In this document: piece after piece, positions 8,285-16,485 of the stretch
Numbering within the stretch: position 1 is the stretch's first letter
Layout: each line of letters begins with the position of its first letter
The notes under the pieces: generated by a model
Databases searched by the model: none
Told to the model about the DNA's origin: nothing
Seen by the model: the letters and a program-made list of their open reading frames with translations, nothing else
NCBI GenBank assembly: GCA_015068035.1
Contig: SVLI01000006.1
Span: 1-64,000 of the forward strand
Direction of reading: 5' to 3'
Source: Oscillospiraceae bacterium
Lineage (GTDB): Bacteria > Bacillota > Clostridia > Oscillospirales > Oscillospiraceae
DNA: 64,000 bases
Translations under genes and position numbers: made by a program

Positions 8285-9523
8285 TTATTTCTTTTCCAGT
8301 TCCTTGTCGATCTCGGCAAGGATGGCGTCCTTATCGGGGGAGGATTCAACCAGCGGCTTGAGCGCGGTCAGATCGTCTGCCGTGCCGAATGCGCCGATGA
8401 CCTTGACGGCGCTGGTTTTGATGAGCTTCTGCGCTTCCGCATCCGCGACGAGGCCGGTCATCACGGCAACGAATTCGCGCTCGTCAAAGTAGGTGGCGGC
8501 AGCGCGCCACTCTTCATACTTGCTCGTGCGCGGAGAGGTGAAGGTGGTAAGCGTGTCCCAGGCAGGATATTTGGGATCGGTGCTTTCGGCCTTGAAATAT
8601 TCCATGGTGGCCTGGTAGGCAGCCTCGGAGGTGTTGCCGTTGTACCACATGCGGATGAGACCCTTGAGCGCCATGTTGTGTGCGCTGAACTTGTCCATAT
8701 TTGCAAGGAGCGCCTTGATGGGCTCGATAAAGCGCTCATCGCAGATGTAGCCGCATTCTTCCGCCATGTAGTAGGCAATGTTGCCCTCCTCGTCGGCCAG
8801 CAGCGTAAGCGCGGTCTGAACGAGGGTTTCCTTATCGACGCCTTCCAGCGTGCTGAGTTTGATGGCCAGGCGGAGCTTCGCCTCGGCGTTGTCGCTGTCG
8901 GCAAAGCTGATGGCATACTGGCAGAATTCTTCATCGGTGGCAAATGTGTCAGACAGGCCGCGGATCACGCAGGAGATAACGAAGGGATCGGTTTCCTTCT
9001 TATACTGTTCCTTGAGCATGGCATAGCCTTCGGTGTCCGCGGGAACGAAGAAGTCTGAAAGGGTGCAGTAGTAATAGGCTCTGGAGTAGTCATAGGGCTT
9101 GGCGACCATTTCCTTTGCCAGCTCGGGATCGCTGAACTTGGGGAGCGTGGCGCCGGCGTCCTTGATCAGAGCGATGGCGTCCGCGGTTGTGTTGTTGTAG
9201 TTGAAGGAGCCGTCCTCCACGGGCACAAAAGCGTAGGTGGCCAAAAGGTTCGCATATTCGGGGATCGTGATGTTCGCCGGATCGGCAACATACTTTTCCA
9301 CGAGCTGCTCTGCGGTCATGGCTTCGTATTCGGCTTTGTCCTTCTCGTAATCGTATACGACTTCGGGTTCGCCCTGCTCTTCGCCGTTGTCTTCCGGAAC
9401 CGGATTGCTGACTTCGGGCTCGGACTGATCGTCATCGGCGGGGGTTTTGCCGCAGGCTGCAAAGGCAGTCACCAGCATGAGCGCGGCAAGCACAAGGCTA
9501 AGGATTCTGACGGTAGTTTTCAT
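8285..9523 (-). CDS. all-helical lipoprotein, HEAT-like
   Basis: A 412-residue lipoprotein. Signal peptide with lipobox FAAC near residues 20-24, an acidic linker, then ~330 residues that look almost entirely helical with repeating ~40-residue units (for example VISCVIRGLSDTFATDEEF, AKLRLAIKLSTLEGVDKETL, SAHNMALKGLIRMWYNG). The pattern resembles HEAT or ARM-type solenoids used for protein contacts. No specific family assigned. It follows the SPFH gene by 51 nt. A G-C-rich hairpin (about 8245-8277) in the gap before the DUF4428 gene may modulate expression of downstream genes. Confidence 0.8.
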   Translation of the reverse strand: MKTTVRILSLVLAALMLVTAFAACGKTPADDDQSEPEVSNPVPEDNGEEQGEPEVVYDYEKDKAEYEAMTAEQLVEKYVADPANITIPEYANLLATYAFVPVEDGSFNYNNTTADAIALIKDAGATLPKFSDPELAKEMVAKPYDYSRAYYYCTLSDFFVPADTEGYAMLKEQYKKETDPFVISCVIRGLSDTFATDEEFCQYAISFADSDNAEAKLRLAIKLSTLEGVDKETLVQTALTLLADEEGNIAYYMAEECGYICDERFIEPIKALLANMDKFSAHNMALKGLIRMWYNGNTSEAAYQATMEYFKAESTDPKYPAWDTLTTFTSPRTSKYEEWRAAATYFDEREFVAVMTGLVADAEAQKLIKTSAVKVIGAFGTADDLTALKPLVESSPDKDAILAEIDKELEKK

Positions 9524-9574
9524 TTTCGGGCCTCCAAAAAAATGACAAATTATGAGGAATATAGGGATTCGGAA

Positions 9575-10990
9575 TTATTGAACGTCGGAAGCGTTGAAGG
9601 GATCTCCGCATTCGGGGCAGAACTTCGGTGCGTTGGTGGGGTCTTCCGGCTGCCAGCCGCACTTGTCGCACTTATAACGGGGGGCGCCTGCCGGCTTCTT
9701 GCTGCCGCATTCTGCGCAGAACTTACCGGTGTTCTTCGTGCCGCAGGAGCAGATCCAGCTGCCGTCATCCGCGGGCTTGGGGCTGCCGCACTCGGGGCAG
9801 AATTTGCCCGTGGCGGTCGCGCCGCAGGAGCACTTCCAGCCGCCTGCCGGCTGCGGCGCGGGCTTGGGGCTGCCGCACTCGGGGCAGAACTTGCCGGTGG
9901 CGGTTGCACCGCAGGAGCATTTCCAGCCGGCCTGCGCGGCCGCTGCCATCTGCTGCTGCGCCATCTGCTGCTGTTGCTGCTGCATCGAAGCAATCTGCTG
10001 CGCGGCGCTGAAGCCGCCGCCCATGCCGCCGGCCATGCCCATGCCCATAAAGCCGGTCATCGCGCCGGCAGTGTTGCCGGCTGCCATTTCTCTCGCGTTG
10101 GCGAGGGAGGCTGCGTCGCGGCCCAGCGCCATAGCAGCGTTGTTGCCGAGGTTTGCAGCTTCCTCGTACTTGCTGATCTTCTGCATATCCTCGGGGCTGA
10201 GCGTGATGGGATTGAGCGCGATTTTCTCAACGGTAATGCCGCGGGACTCAACCCACTCATATTGCAGCGCTTCGTTCATTGCGCGCTTGAGCTCGTTGAC
10301 CTTGCCGGGCAGCTGCGCGGGACGCAACTCCATCTCTGCCAGCGCGCCGAAAGCGGGCTGCAGAGCGGAGACAAATTCGGTCTTCATCTGCTCGTCGATC
10401 TGATCGCGGGTGTAATCCTGCTCCACATTGCCGCAAATCTTGGTGTAGAACACCAGCGGGTCGGAAATGGTGTAAGAATAAACGCCGTTGCAGCGCACAT
10501 TGACGGTGCAGCTAAAGCCCATCCGGCTGTTCATAACTTCAAAGATGATGGGGTTGGCGGTGCCGAACTTGTTGCCCATGATCTCTTTGGTGTTGAAGTA
10601 GTAAACTCGCTGATCCTTGGGAGCTTCGCCGCCGAAGGTGAAGCGCTTGCCCAAAACCCGGAAGCTTTCCTTGATGCTGTCGCCCAGCTTGCCGGCGAAG
10701 ATGGAAGGCTCGGTGGAAGTGTCATAAACGAACTCGCCGGGCTCGGCGCAGACCTCCACCACCTTGCCCTGCTCCACAATGATCATGCACTGGCCGTCTG
10801 CCACTGCCACAACGGAGCCGTTGGAGATCACATTGTCGCTGCCTCGCGTGTTGGAGCTGCGGCCGGAAACACGCTTCTGACCCTTGCGCACCAAAACGTC
10901 GGTGGGCAGTGCGTCACAGTAGAAAAATTCTTTCCACTGATCAGCCAAAACGCCGCCAAGAGCGCCAATGCCTGCTTTCAAAAGTCCCAT
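9575..10990 (-). CDS. SPFH/Band 7 protein with four C-terminal zinc ribbons (YdjI-like)
   Basis: A 471-residue cytosolic protein of the YdjI/'virion core' branch of SPFH proteins. The N-terminal ~300 residues are the SPFH part (motifs VLVRKGQKR, YYFNTKEIMG, SRGITVEKIALNPITLSPED). A Gly/Met/Gln-rich segment follows (about 310-355), then an array of four zinc ribbons of the type CSCGATATGKFCPECG (about 360-471). SPFH proteins build membrane-bound scaffolds, and B. subtilis YdjI is needed for PspA recruitment. TPM and zinc-ribbon partners are encoded downstream, but no PspA is visible in the window. The ribbon array is repeated at DNA level (9770-9930). Confidence 0.9.
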   Translation of the reverse strand: MGLLKAGIGALGGVLADQWKEFFYCDALPTDVLVRKGQKRVSGRSSNTRGSDNVISNGSVVAVADGQCMIIVEQGKVVEVCAEPGEFVYDTSTEPSIFAGKLGDSIKESFRVLGKRFTFGGEAPKDQRVYYFNTKEIMGNKFGTANPIIFEVMNSRMGFSCTVNVRCNGVYSYTISDPLVFYTKICGNVEQDYTRDQIDEQMKTEFVSALQPAFGALAEMELRPAQLPGKVNELKRAMNEALQYEWVESRGITVEKIALNPITLSPEDMQKISKYEEAANLGNNAAMALGRDAASLANAREMAAGNTAGAMTGFMGMGMAGGMGGGFSAAQQIASMQQQQQQMAQQQMAAAAQAGWKCSCGATATGKFCPECGSPKPAPQPAGGWKCSCGATATGKFCPECGSPKPADDGSWICSCGTKNTGKFCAECGSKKPAGAPRYKCDKCGWQPEDPTNAPKFCPECGDPFNASDVQ

Positions 10991-11057
10991 AACAATAATC
11001 CTTTCTTATTTTTGTGTAATGGTTTTTTTTCAATGTTTTGTATAGTGATATTTTAGT

Positions 11058-11576
11058 TTAATTCCGTCCTTTTGTAAAGTACGGCATCACAATCTGATAG
11101 ACCTTGATGGAAAAACTGTCTTCATCGGCACACTGCAGAATTCTGCCGTCGGAACAAACAACCTCGATGCTCACGTCAGGCATATCAAGTGCCTCCAAGC
11201 CGTCGGGGAAGAGCAGATCTCCCGCATCGGAATCCTCCGCAGGCTGCTGCACCGGAAGCATGGCGGGCATGAGCGCATGGATCGCGAGCGACGCGTCCTC
11301 CGGAAGGAGGATGCCTTCCTCTTCCTCATAAAGCGTGCCGTCATCGCCGCGGACTTCGCCGGTCACAGCGAGCCCCTCGTTGCGCATCTCCACCTCTATG
11401 TAGAAATTATGCTGCGCGTAGCTGTCAGATCTGGAAACGGTAAAGGATTCCCAGCTTGCGGGATTGATCATGCCGGGGCCATCGAGTATATACGGATCCT
11501 TTTTGCCCTTGCCGGGGCCAAACAGAGCAGTCAAAAATGCGCCACACAAAATCAGCATCACCAGCCTTCTGATCAT
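11058..11576 (-). CDS. small exported or membrane-anchored protein, unknown family
   Basis: A 172-residue protein with an N-terminal hydrophobic stretch (LVMLILCGAFLTALFG) that is a signal anchor or signal peptide. The remainder is acidic and probably a beta-sandwich. It overlaps the stop of the upstream 93-residue membrane protein by 4 nt (ATGA), so the two are translationally coupled. No family recognised. Confidence 0.72.
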   Translation of the reverse strand: MIRRLVMLILCGAFLTALFGPGKGKKDPYILDGPGMINPASWESFTVSRSDSYAQHNFYIEVEMRNEGLAVTGEVRGDDGTLYEEEEGILLPEDASLAIHALMPAMLPVQQPAEDSDAGDLLFPDGLEALDMPDVSIEVVCSDGRILQCADEDSFSIKVYQIVMPYFTKGRN

Positions 11577-11854
11577 CGCGAACTGTCATCCCCCTTTTTA
11601 ACGGAATATGGATTCTTGTTTTCTTTCGGAGGGTCCTGGAAGTTGCCGACCCTTGCTGCCCAGCCAACAAGCCACATCCCCCAAAGGACGCGCAAAAGCC
11701 AGAGCGCCAGCCCCGCTGCTGTCCACCAGACGGAGATGTCCAGCCAGTAATGCAGCGCAAGCAATATCCATGCCGGGATGCTCCACTCCCAGTTGAGAAT
11801 CAGGTTGAGCAGCAGGCAGAGCAGAAAACTGCCCGACCGTTTTGTGCGCCGCAT
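11573..11854 (-). CDS. small Trp-rich membrane protein
   Basis: A 93-residue protein with two predicted membrane helices separated by a short turn (LLCLLLNLILNWEW... and WWTAAGLALWLLRVLWGMWL) and a polar C-terminal tail. It starts one base after the preceding gene ends and overlaps the following gene by 4 nt. Function unknown; the arrangement suggests it works with its two neighbours. Confidence 0.72.
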   Translation of the reverse strand: MRRTKRSGSFLLCLLLNLILNWEWSIPAWILLALHYWLDISVWWTAAGLALWLLRVLWGMWLVGWAARVGNFQDPPKENKNPYSVKKGDDSSR

Positions 11855-12415
11855 TTATGCCCAGGGGTCGGCGGATTTGGGCGTGCGGATGCTCAGCAGC
11901 AGGAACTGATCCCACAGAAGCCATGTGCCGTCGCCCTTTTGCCGCAAAACGATCTCGCGGGGATTGTCCGCGCCGCCGCTGCGGATGTGCAGCTTTTTAT
12001 AGCCGGGATTGGCATCGGCGTAAGGGCCGGCCTCCACGGTCAGCGTAAAGGGCTGGGCGGGCGTATAGTCATTTCCGGGAACGGCGCCGGCAAAATAGGA
12101 GAAGGGCACATGATGCCCGTCGCGGAAGCGGTCGTTGAGGAAAGAAATATCCATCGGACTCAGCGGGCGCGGGCCGCGAAGCCAGTTGAGCATCTCGGTG
12201 CCGATGGCTCTGTCCGCGGCATAAGCGCACAGCGCGCATACGGTCAGCGCCGCCGTCTGAAACGGATCTTTCAGTGCCGCCTCCGGCAAGGCCTGCATTT
12301 GTGCCAGACTTTCCGGGAGTGAAGCAAAGGTGAAGGTTTGCTGCGGAAGACTTGCCTGCGCAGATGCAGGCGATGCCGCGGGCGCGGGGGCTTTGAGTTT
12401 ATCGAAGATGGACAT
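11855..12415 (-). CDS. conserved small cytosolic protein (DUF6935-like), first gene of the 11-gene operon
   Basis: A 186-residue soluble protein without signal peptide. After a Pro/Ala-rich start it contains FTFASLPESLAQMQALPEAA, the GTEMLNWLRGPRPLSPMD segment and an ending RTPKSADPWA. I associate this pattern with a small Firmicutes family, probably DUF6935, but this is from memory. AAGGAGG precedes the ATG. It is the first gene after the promoter at 12610-12638 and shares the operon with the SPFH/TPM/zinc-ribbon genes. Role unknown. Confidence 0.8.
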   Translation of the reverse strand: MSIFDKLKAPAPAASPASAQASLPQQTFTFASLPESLAQMQALPEAALKDPFQTAALTVCALCAYAADRAIGTEMLNWLRGPRPLSPMDISFLNDRFRDGHHVPFSYFAGAVPGNDYTPAQPFTLTVEAGPYADANPGYKKLHIRSGGADNPREIVLRQKGDGTWLLWDQFLLLSIRTPKSADPWA

Positions 12416-12609
12416 AAATGCGCCTCCTTAGCAGATCGTGTGCAGGTGTTGCACGGTGGTTTCTTCTTAAATTTTTGCCGGCAAAAGAGGATGCCGGGGG
12501 TAGTTGCATCTGCGCAACCCGCGCCTTCGGCGTCAGCTCCTTGCTGACATTATGGGTGAATGGTTCGGATTGCTGACCTCTGTACTGAGAGGGAGAGGCT
12601 TATGGTGAA

Positions 12610-12638
12610 ATTATATAGAATCAGCTCGATGATTTCAA
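12610..12638 (-). promoter_or_regulatory. sigma-A promoter of the 11-gene operon
   Basis: On the minus strand TTGAAA (12633-12638) and TATAAT (12610-12615) are 17 nt apart. Expected start is near 12603, leaving a leader of about 185 nt before the first gene. Confidence 0.8.
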
Positions 12639-12879
12639 TGTTGAGCTGCTTGTTTGCATCGTAATTTGCGTGGGAAAGCGGATGGCTGCCGGTTTGGGTT
12701 TTCGGCAATCGTCCAAACGAAGCGGCCGGATTGCCGTAGCGGCAAGGCTGGGAGGCTTCTGTGCAGCCGGAGCGGTGGAACGCTGAAATTGCACGGCGCA
12801 AGGCCGTGTTTTTCGAAAAAGATGTGAGCTGCGTCCATGATTTGACGCGAAATGAGAGCTGCCTCAAAAATGACCATGG

Positions 12880-12905
12880 GATGGCAGCGAAAAAACGCTG
12901 CCATC
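12880..12905. repeat. stem-loop with A6/T6 loop
   Basis: GATGGCAGCG and its exact complement flank AAAAAA. A similar hairpin (GGCAGCAGCGA stem, A5 loop) is at 13717-13743. Neither is followed by a T run, so they are not ordinary terminators; they may be a short intergenic palindrome family. Confidence 0.5.
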
Positions 12906-12981
12906 GCCATGCTTTTGTTATGAATTTGCTGAAATCTTATCTGTTGCCGTCCGATAGAGGGCGGCGTGTGGGGTTTAATCC

Positions 12982-13539
12982 TTACTTATTGGCAACGCTG
13001 CCCAGAACGGCAAGAACGTCCGCATCGGTCACGGCGATCTTGGCATCCTCGCTGTTGGCAAACACCGTTGCCTGGAAGCCGTGGCCGGCTGCATTGGTGG
13101 TCCAGATCAGCGTCATGGCATTGCCGGAGAAGTCCACGGTGGCGAAGCCTTCCCAGGACAGCTCACCGGCTTTGAAGGCGTCCACGGTGGTTACGTCGTC
13201 ATAGAAGTCCGGAGACGGATTGATCATGGAGTCGGGCTCGTAGTGAACGATCTGGATCACGGGCTTGGTCAGCGTGTCAAACTCGCTCTCGCCACCCTTG
13301 ACCACGTTCACCTGGTCGGGATCAACAGCGTTCTCTTCATCGCTCCACATATCGGCCACGGGGAAGGCCTTCCAGTCGGTGGGAACCAACACGGTGAAAT
13401 TGCCGGCATCGAAGGTTTCGCCGGTGATTTCAGCCGGGTCTTCGCTGTTCTTGTCGCCCTTGTCGGCCTTCTCACCGCCGCAGGCAGCAAAGCAAAGCAG
13501 CATGACCAGTGCGAGCATCAAAGCGATCAGTTTTTTCAT
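12982..13539 (-). CDS. small lipoprotein
   Basis: A 185-residue lipoprotein with signal peptide MKKLIALMLALVMLLCFAAC, a Lys/Asp-rich spacer and a ~140-residue globular domain (from about GNFTVLVPTDWKAFPVADMW). An upstream in-frame ATG (13710) exists, but AAAGGA sits correctly only for 13539, where the signal peptide begins. The domain resembles small ligand-binding or PsbP/Mog1-like folds in its 'FTVLVPTDW' opening; this is a guess. The gene stands alone between two hairpin-containing intergenic stretches. Confidence 0.82.
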   Translation of the reverse strand: MKKLIALMLALVMLLCFAACGGEKADKGDKNSEDPAEITGETFDAGNFTVLVPTDWKAFPVADMWSDEENAVDPDQVNVVKGGESEFDTLTKPVIQIVHYEPDSMINPSPDFYDDVTTVDAFKAGELSWEGFATVDFSGNAMTLIWTTNAAGHGFQATVFANSEDAKIAVTDADVLAVLGSVANK

Positions 13540-13716
13540 TTTGTAGTCCATCCTTTCATTTTTTGCTTGCGCAAGATTTTTATTTGGTTTCGGTGAGGGC
13601 GCGTTTTTGTTATCACAGGATGCCGCCCGGCGCATGAAGCATATTCCGGACGGAATCAAAAAGCCAAATAACCGTCCTCCCCGATAAACCGCAAAAGAGT
13701 GCGCGTGCATCTGCGA

Positions 13717-13743
13717 GGCAGCAGCGAAAAAATCGCTGCTGTC
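13717..13743. repeat. stem-loop with A5 loop, related to the one at 12880-12905
   Basis: Stem GGCAGCAGCGA / TCGCTGCTGTC with one G-T pair around AAAAA, 20 nt past the stop of the zinc-ribbon gene at 13764 on the minus strand. Confidence 0.5.
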
Positions 13744-13763
13744 TCCATGCCGCTGCCGGAAGA

Positions 13764-15602
13764 TCAGCCAAAGTCGGCCGGGGCTTCCGTGGCGCCGGAC
13801 TCAATGAGGGGCAGATACCAGTCGTAGTACAGGCCGGGCATCATGTCGTTATAGGGGGCGTCTTCATGACCCTCTTCCACATCGTCCCACAGCATGCCCC
13901 AGGGGCGCAGATAGATGCTGTAGTCAAAGTAGTCGCCGGTGTCGGGATCGTAATAGGTGCCGTTGATGCAGATCATTTCCTCGAACATGCTCACCTCGTC
14001 GCCGTCACTGTCTACATACCAATCGTAATAAGTCACGTCACAGTCCATGAAGTAGCCGCTGTAGGAAATGAGGGCGCCGTTTTCACCGAATCCCTCGGAG
14101 AACTCCAGATCCACATCCGCGAGGCAGTCGGTGTAGCTGTAGTCCTGATCCCAGATGGTGATGGAGCCGGTGTCGCCGTCGACTTCGATGGTCGCGCAGG
14201 CATCCCAGAAGATGTCGATCCACGACTCGTAGTCGCCGGAGGCGTCGGTGACGATCCACCAGCCGTACCAGTCGCCTTCCCACCAGTCGTAACCGGAAAC
14301 GGTCTCAATGGGGTCTTCACCGCCGCCGGTGGTCTCGATTTCGCCCTTGGTGAAGGACAGCTCCATCTCAACTTCTTCCGCATAGATGCTCAGGGTCAGC
14401 TCCGTGCCGTCCCAGACACCGCCGGCGGAGATGCCGCTCAGGTCGCATTCGATTTCTTCCCCATCCAGGGTGTATGTACCGGTGAGCTTGTCATCCATGA
14501 GCATCAGCACAACAGAGCCGTCTTCCTGAATGTCCAGCCAGGTCTCGCCTGCGGATTCAAGCATGTCACCGCTCAGCTCCATATCCAGCATGTAAATGCT
14601 GGTGCAGTTGTATTCGCCCACGGGGCTGAGCTCGGGTTCGGGCTCGGGCTCCGGCTCCGGCTCGTCATCCTTGTCGTCCTTGTTGTCCTTATCGTCTTTG
14701 TCGTCTTTATCGTCTTTGTCGTCTTTGTCGTCCTTGCCGTCCTCGTCCTTCTTTTCGAAGACCAGATCCATTTCCACGTCATCCTCGGAAATCGTCATGG
14801 TCAGCGTGCCCTCCACGAGCGTGCCTTCCGCGGTCACATCATCCTCCATTTCGAAGGTGATGTCTTCGCCGTCAATCTCCCAGGTGCCGGTGACGGTCTC
14901 GCCAAACAGATCCAGGACGCATTCGTCGTCTTCCTTGAGCTCCATCTGCATTCCGCCCATGGATTCGAGCATATCGCCGCTCATCTCCATGCCCATCATG
15001 TTCACGGAAACGCCTTCGTAAACGCCTTCAACATTCGCGCCGCCGAACAGCTTGGGAACAAAGATGATGGCCAGAACGGCGATCACGATCACAGCAACGC
15101 CAAGGCCGATGAACAGGGGCAGCTTGCTCTTCTTTTTGGCTGCGGGTTGCTGGGGGTTGACGCTGTAGTTCTGCACCGGGGGCACGGGAGGCACAACCGG
15201 GGGTGCCGGAGGCGGCGGGGGAGGGGCAACAGGCTCTGCCTGCACGGGCGGTGCCGGAGGGGGAGGCGGAGCCACGGGCTCTTCCTGCGCAGGCGCTGCG
15301 GGTGCATAAGTCTGCACCGGGGGAGCCGGAGGGGGAGGCGGAGCAACGGGCTCTTCCTGCACGGGCGCTGCGGGCGCATAAGTCTGCACCGGAGGAGCCG
15401 GGGGGGGAGGCGGAGCCACGGGCTCTTCCTGCACGGGCGCTGCGGGTGCATAAGTCTGCACCGGAGGAGCCGGAGGGGGAGGCGGAGCCACGGGTGCTTC
15501 CTGCACGGGAACAGCGGGCTCAGGATTCAGCTTGAAGCCGCACGAGGAACAGAACTTTCCCTGTCCGTTCACCGGCGTGCCGCAGTTGGGACAAAACTTC
15601 AT
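13764..15602 (-). CDS. zinc-ribbon membrane protein with Pro-rich repeats, two lipocalin-like repeats and a WYGWW domain
   Basis: A 612-residue protein. Order: N-terminal zinc ribbon (CPNCG...CSSCG, residues 4-21); tandem Pro-rich repeats of the type EEPVAPPPPPAPPVQTYAPA (about 30-140); one membrane helix (LPLFIGLGVAVIVIAVLAII, about 160-180). Outside, two homologous ~95-residue beta domains follow, sharing the signature ELSGDMLES or EMSGDMLES, split by a (DDK)n-rich acidic linker. The C-terminal ~170 residues form a Trp-rich domain (EGDWYGWWIVTDASGDY ... LRPWGMLWDDVE ... YYDWYLPLIESGA). This last domain recurs twice in the lipoprotein at 51411-52907. GGAGG precedes the ATG. The zinc ribbon inside and sensing domains outside suggest a transmembrane receptor; inference. 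Confidence 0.88.
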   Translation of the reverse strand: MKFCPNCGTPVNGQGKFCSSCGFKLNPEPAVPVQEAPVAPPPPPAPPVQTYAPAAPVQEEPVAPPPPPAPPVQTYAPAAPVQEEPVAPPPPPAPPVQTYAPAAPAQEEPVAPPPPPAPPVQAEPVAPPPPPPAPPVVPPVPPVQNYSVNPQQPAAKKKSKLPLFIGLGVAVIVIAVLAIIFVPKLFGGANVEGVYEGVSVNMMGMEMSGDMLESMGGMQMELKEDDECVLDLFGETVTGTWEIDGEDITFEMEDDVTAEGTLVEGTLTMTISEDDVEMDLVFEKKDEDGKDDKDDKDDKDDKDDKDNKDDKDDEPEPEPEPEPELSPVGEYNCTSIYMLDMELSGDMLESAGETWLDIQEDGSVVLMLMDDKLTGTYTLDGEEIECDLSGISAGGVWDGTELTLSIYAEEVEMELSFTKGEIETTGGGEDPIETVSGYDWWEGDWYGWWIVTDASGDYESWIDIFWDACATIEVDGDTGSITIWDQDYSYTDCLADVDLEFSEGFGENGALISYSGYFMDCDVTYYDWYVDSDGDEVSMFEEMICINGTYYDPDTGDYFDYSIYLRPWGMLWDDVEEGHEDAPYNDMMPGLYYDWYLPLIESGATEAPADFG

Positions 15603-15628
15603 AATATTTTTCCTCCAAGCGGTATATG

Positions 15629-16393
15629 TCAGTTGTTGTAGGGAGCCAAAGCGGCATCGGCCTTTTCAATCCACGGAGCGCGGTCACCCATGACATAGGC
15701 ATCAATGGTGTTGACGGCCTGCGCAGCTTGCTCGGCGTCCAAAGTGCCGTTGACTGCGCCCTTGATGGCACCGGCAGCGGCCTTGATGGCATCAAGCTGG
15801 CGCTTGGCGTTGTTGATGGAGTTGCCCAGCGTTCTTTGAATGCCAAACAGTGTGTCAAAGTACTTGGCGATGCTCTCGTATGACTTCTGTCCGGAGACGC
15901 GCAGCCGGAAAGTATAAAGGCCCACCGTGTCTTTGAAAGTCATCACGCAGAATTCGGTCTTCTCGACCTTGCCTTCGGAGTTGGTCTTGCTCTCTTCCTC
16001 GTACTCGCACTGGAGCAGATCCGCGATGCGGTATACGCAGGCGTGCTCGCTCTTGCCGAACACCAGGAACTTTCTGCGGGTTTCAACCAGCGCCACAAGA
16101 CCGGTGGAGGGAGAAGCGTACAGCAGCGTGTCGCCAATGCCCATCACCTTCAGCTTTTCTTCCTTGTTCGAGGATTTCTTCAGCGGCAACAGCAGCTCGT
16201 TCCAGATGCGCGTGCCCTTTTCAACCTGCGCCAGATGGGCAGTTACATCGGACAGCGTGGCGGGGATCTTATCAAAGATCTTCAAGGCCTTGGCGCCGCA
16301 AACCTTTCTGCAGATGAAATTGCCGTCCGCCAACTTGTGGCCGGACATCAAACCAACCTCTGCACCGCAAATTGCACAATTGTGTTTTGCCAT
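15629..16393 (-). CDS. DUF4428-type zinc-binding protein
   Basis: A 254-residue cytosolic protein beginning MAKHNCAICGAEVGLMSGHK, the DUF4428 zinc-binding module, followed by a PH-like/DUF4429-type beta domain (about 85-180) and a helical end. It is a paralogue of the protein at 7136-8209 but lacks the PGYAAP linker and terminal zinc ribbons. AGGAGG lies before the ATG. It is 26 nt upstream of the zinc-ribbon receptor gene, so they probably form an operon, and it may be co-transcribed with the pseudo-receiver gene 92 nt upstream. Confidence 0.85.
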   Translation of the reverse strand: MAKHNCAICGAEVGLMSGHKLADGNFICRKVCGAKALKIFDKIPATLSDVTAHLAQVEKGTRIWNELLLPLKKSSNKEEKLKVMGIGDTLLYASPSTGLVALVETRRKFLVFGKSEHACVYRIADLLQCEYEEESKTNSEGKVEKTEFCVMTFKDTVGLYTFRLRVSGQKSYESIAKYFDTLFGIQRTLGNSINNAKRQLDAIKAAAGAIKGAVNGTLDAEQAAQAVNTIDAYVMGDRAPWIEKADAALAPYNN

Positions 16394-16485
16394 ATGTTTT
16401 TCCTCCTGTTATTTATAATTTATAATATTCTGTGTTTATCACCCGTATCGCGGGGATGGATTACAATTTTCCGGCGGTTTTCCGC

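Larger units (their letters stand above)
12416..12981 (-). other. 566-nt region without a convincing gene: operon leader plus intergenic DNA
   Basis: Nothing here reads as a credible gene. Minus-strand contents are the promoter at 12610-12638 and a ~185-nt transcribed leader down to 12416. The leader has two small stem-loops (12532-12548; 12478-12497, the latter followed by an A/T-rich run). A perfect 10-bp stem with an A6 loop lies at 12880-12905. Confidence 0.6.

Noticed and set aside
12550-12910. Minus-strand frames of about 90-105 codons in the intergenic region
   Set aside because: No ribosome site, they overlap the operon promoter and hairpin, and no recognisable protein features.
13866-15641. 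Long plus-strand reading frame (591 codons) opposite the zinc-ribbon receptor gene
   Set aside because: It mirrors a low-complexity Pro/Asp/Glu-rich gene on the minus strand; no ribosome site, promoter or sensible domain.
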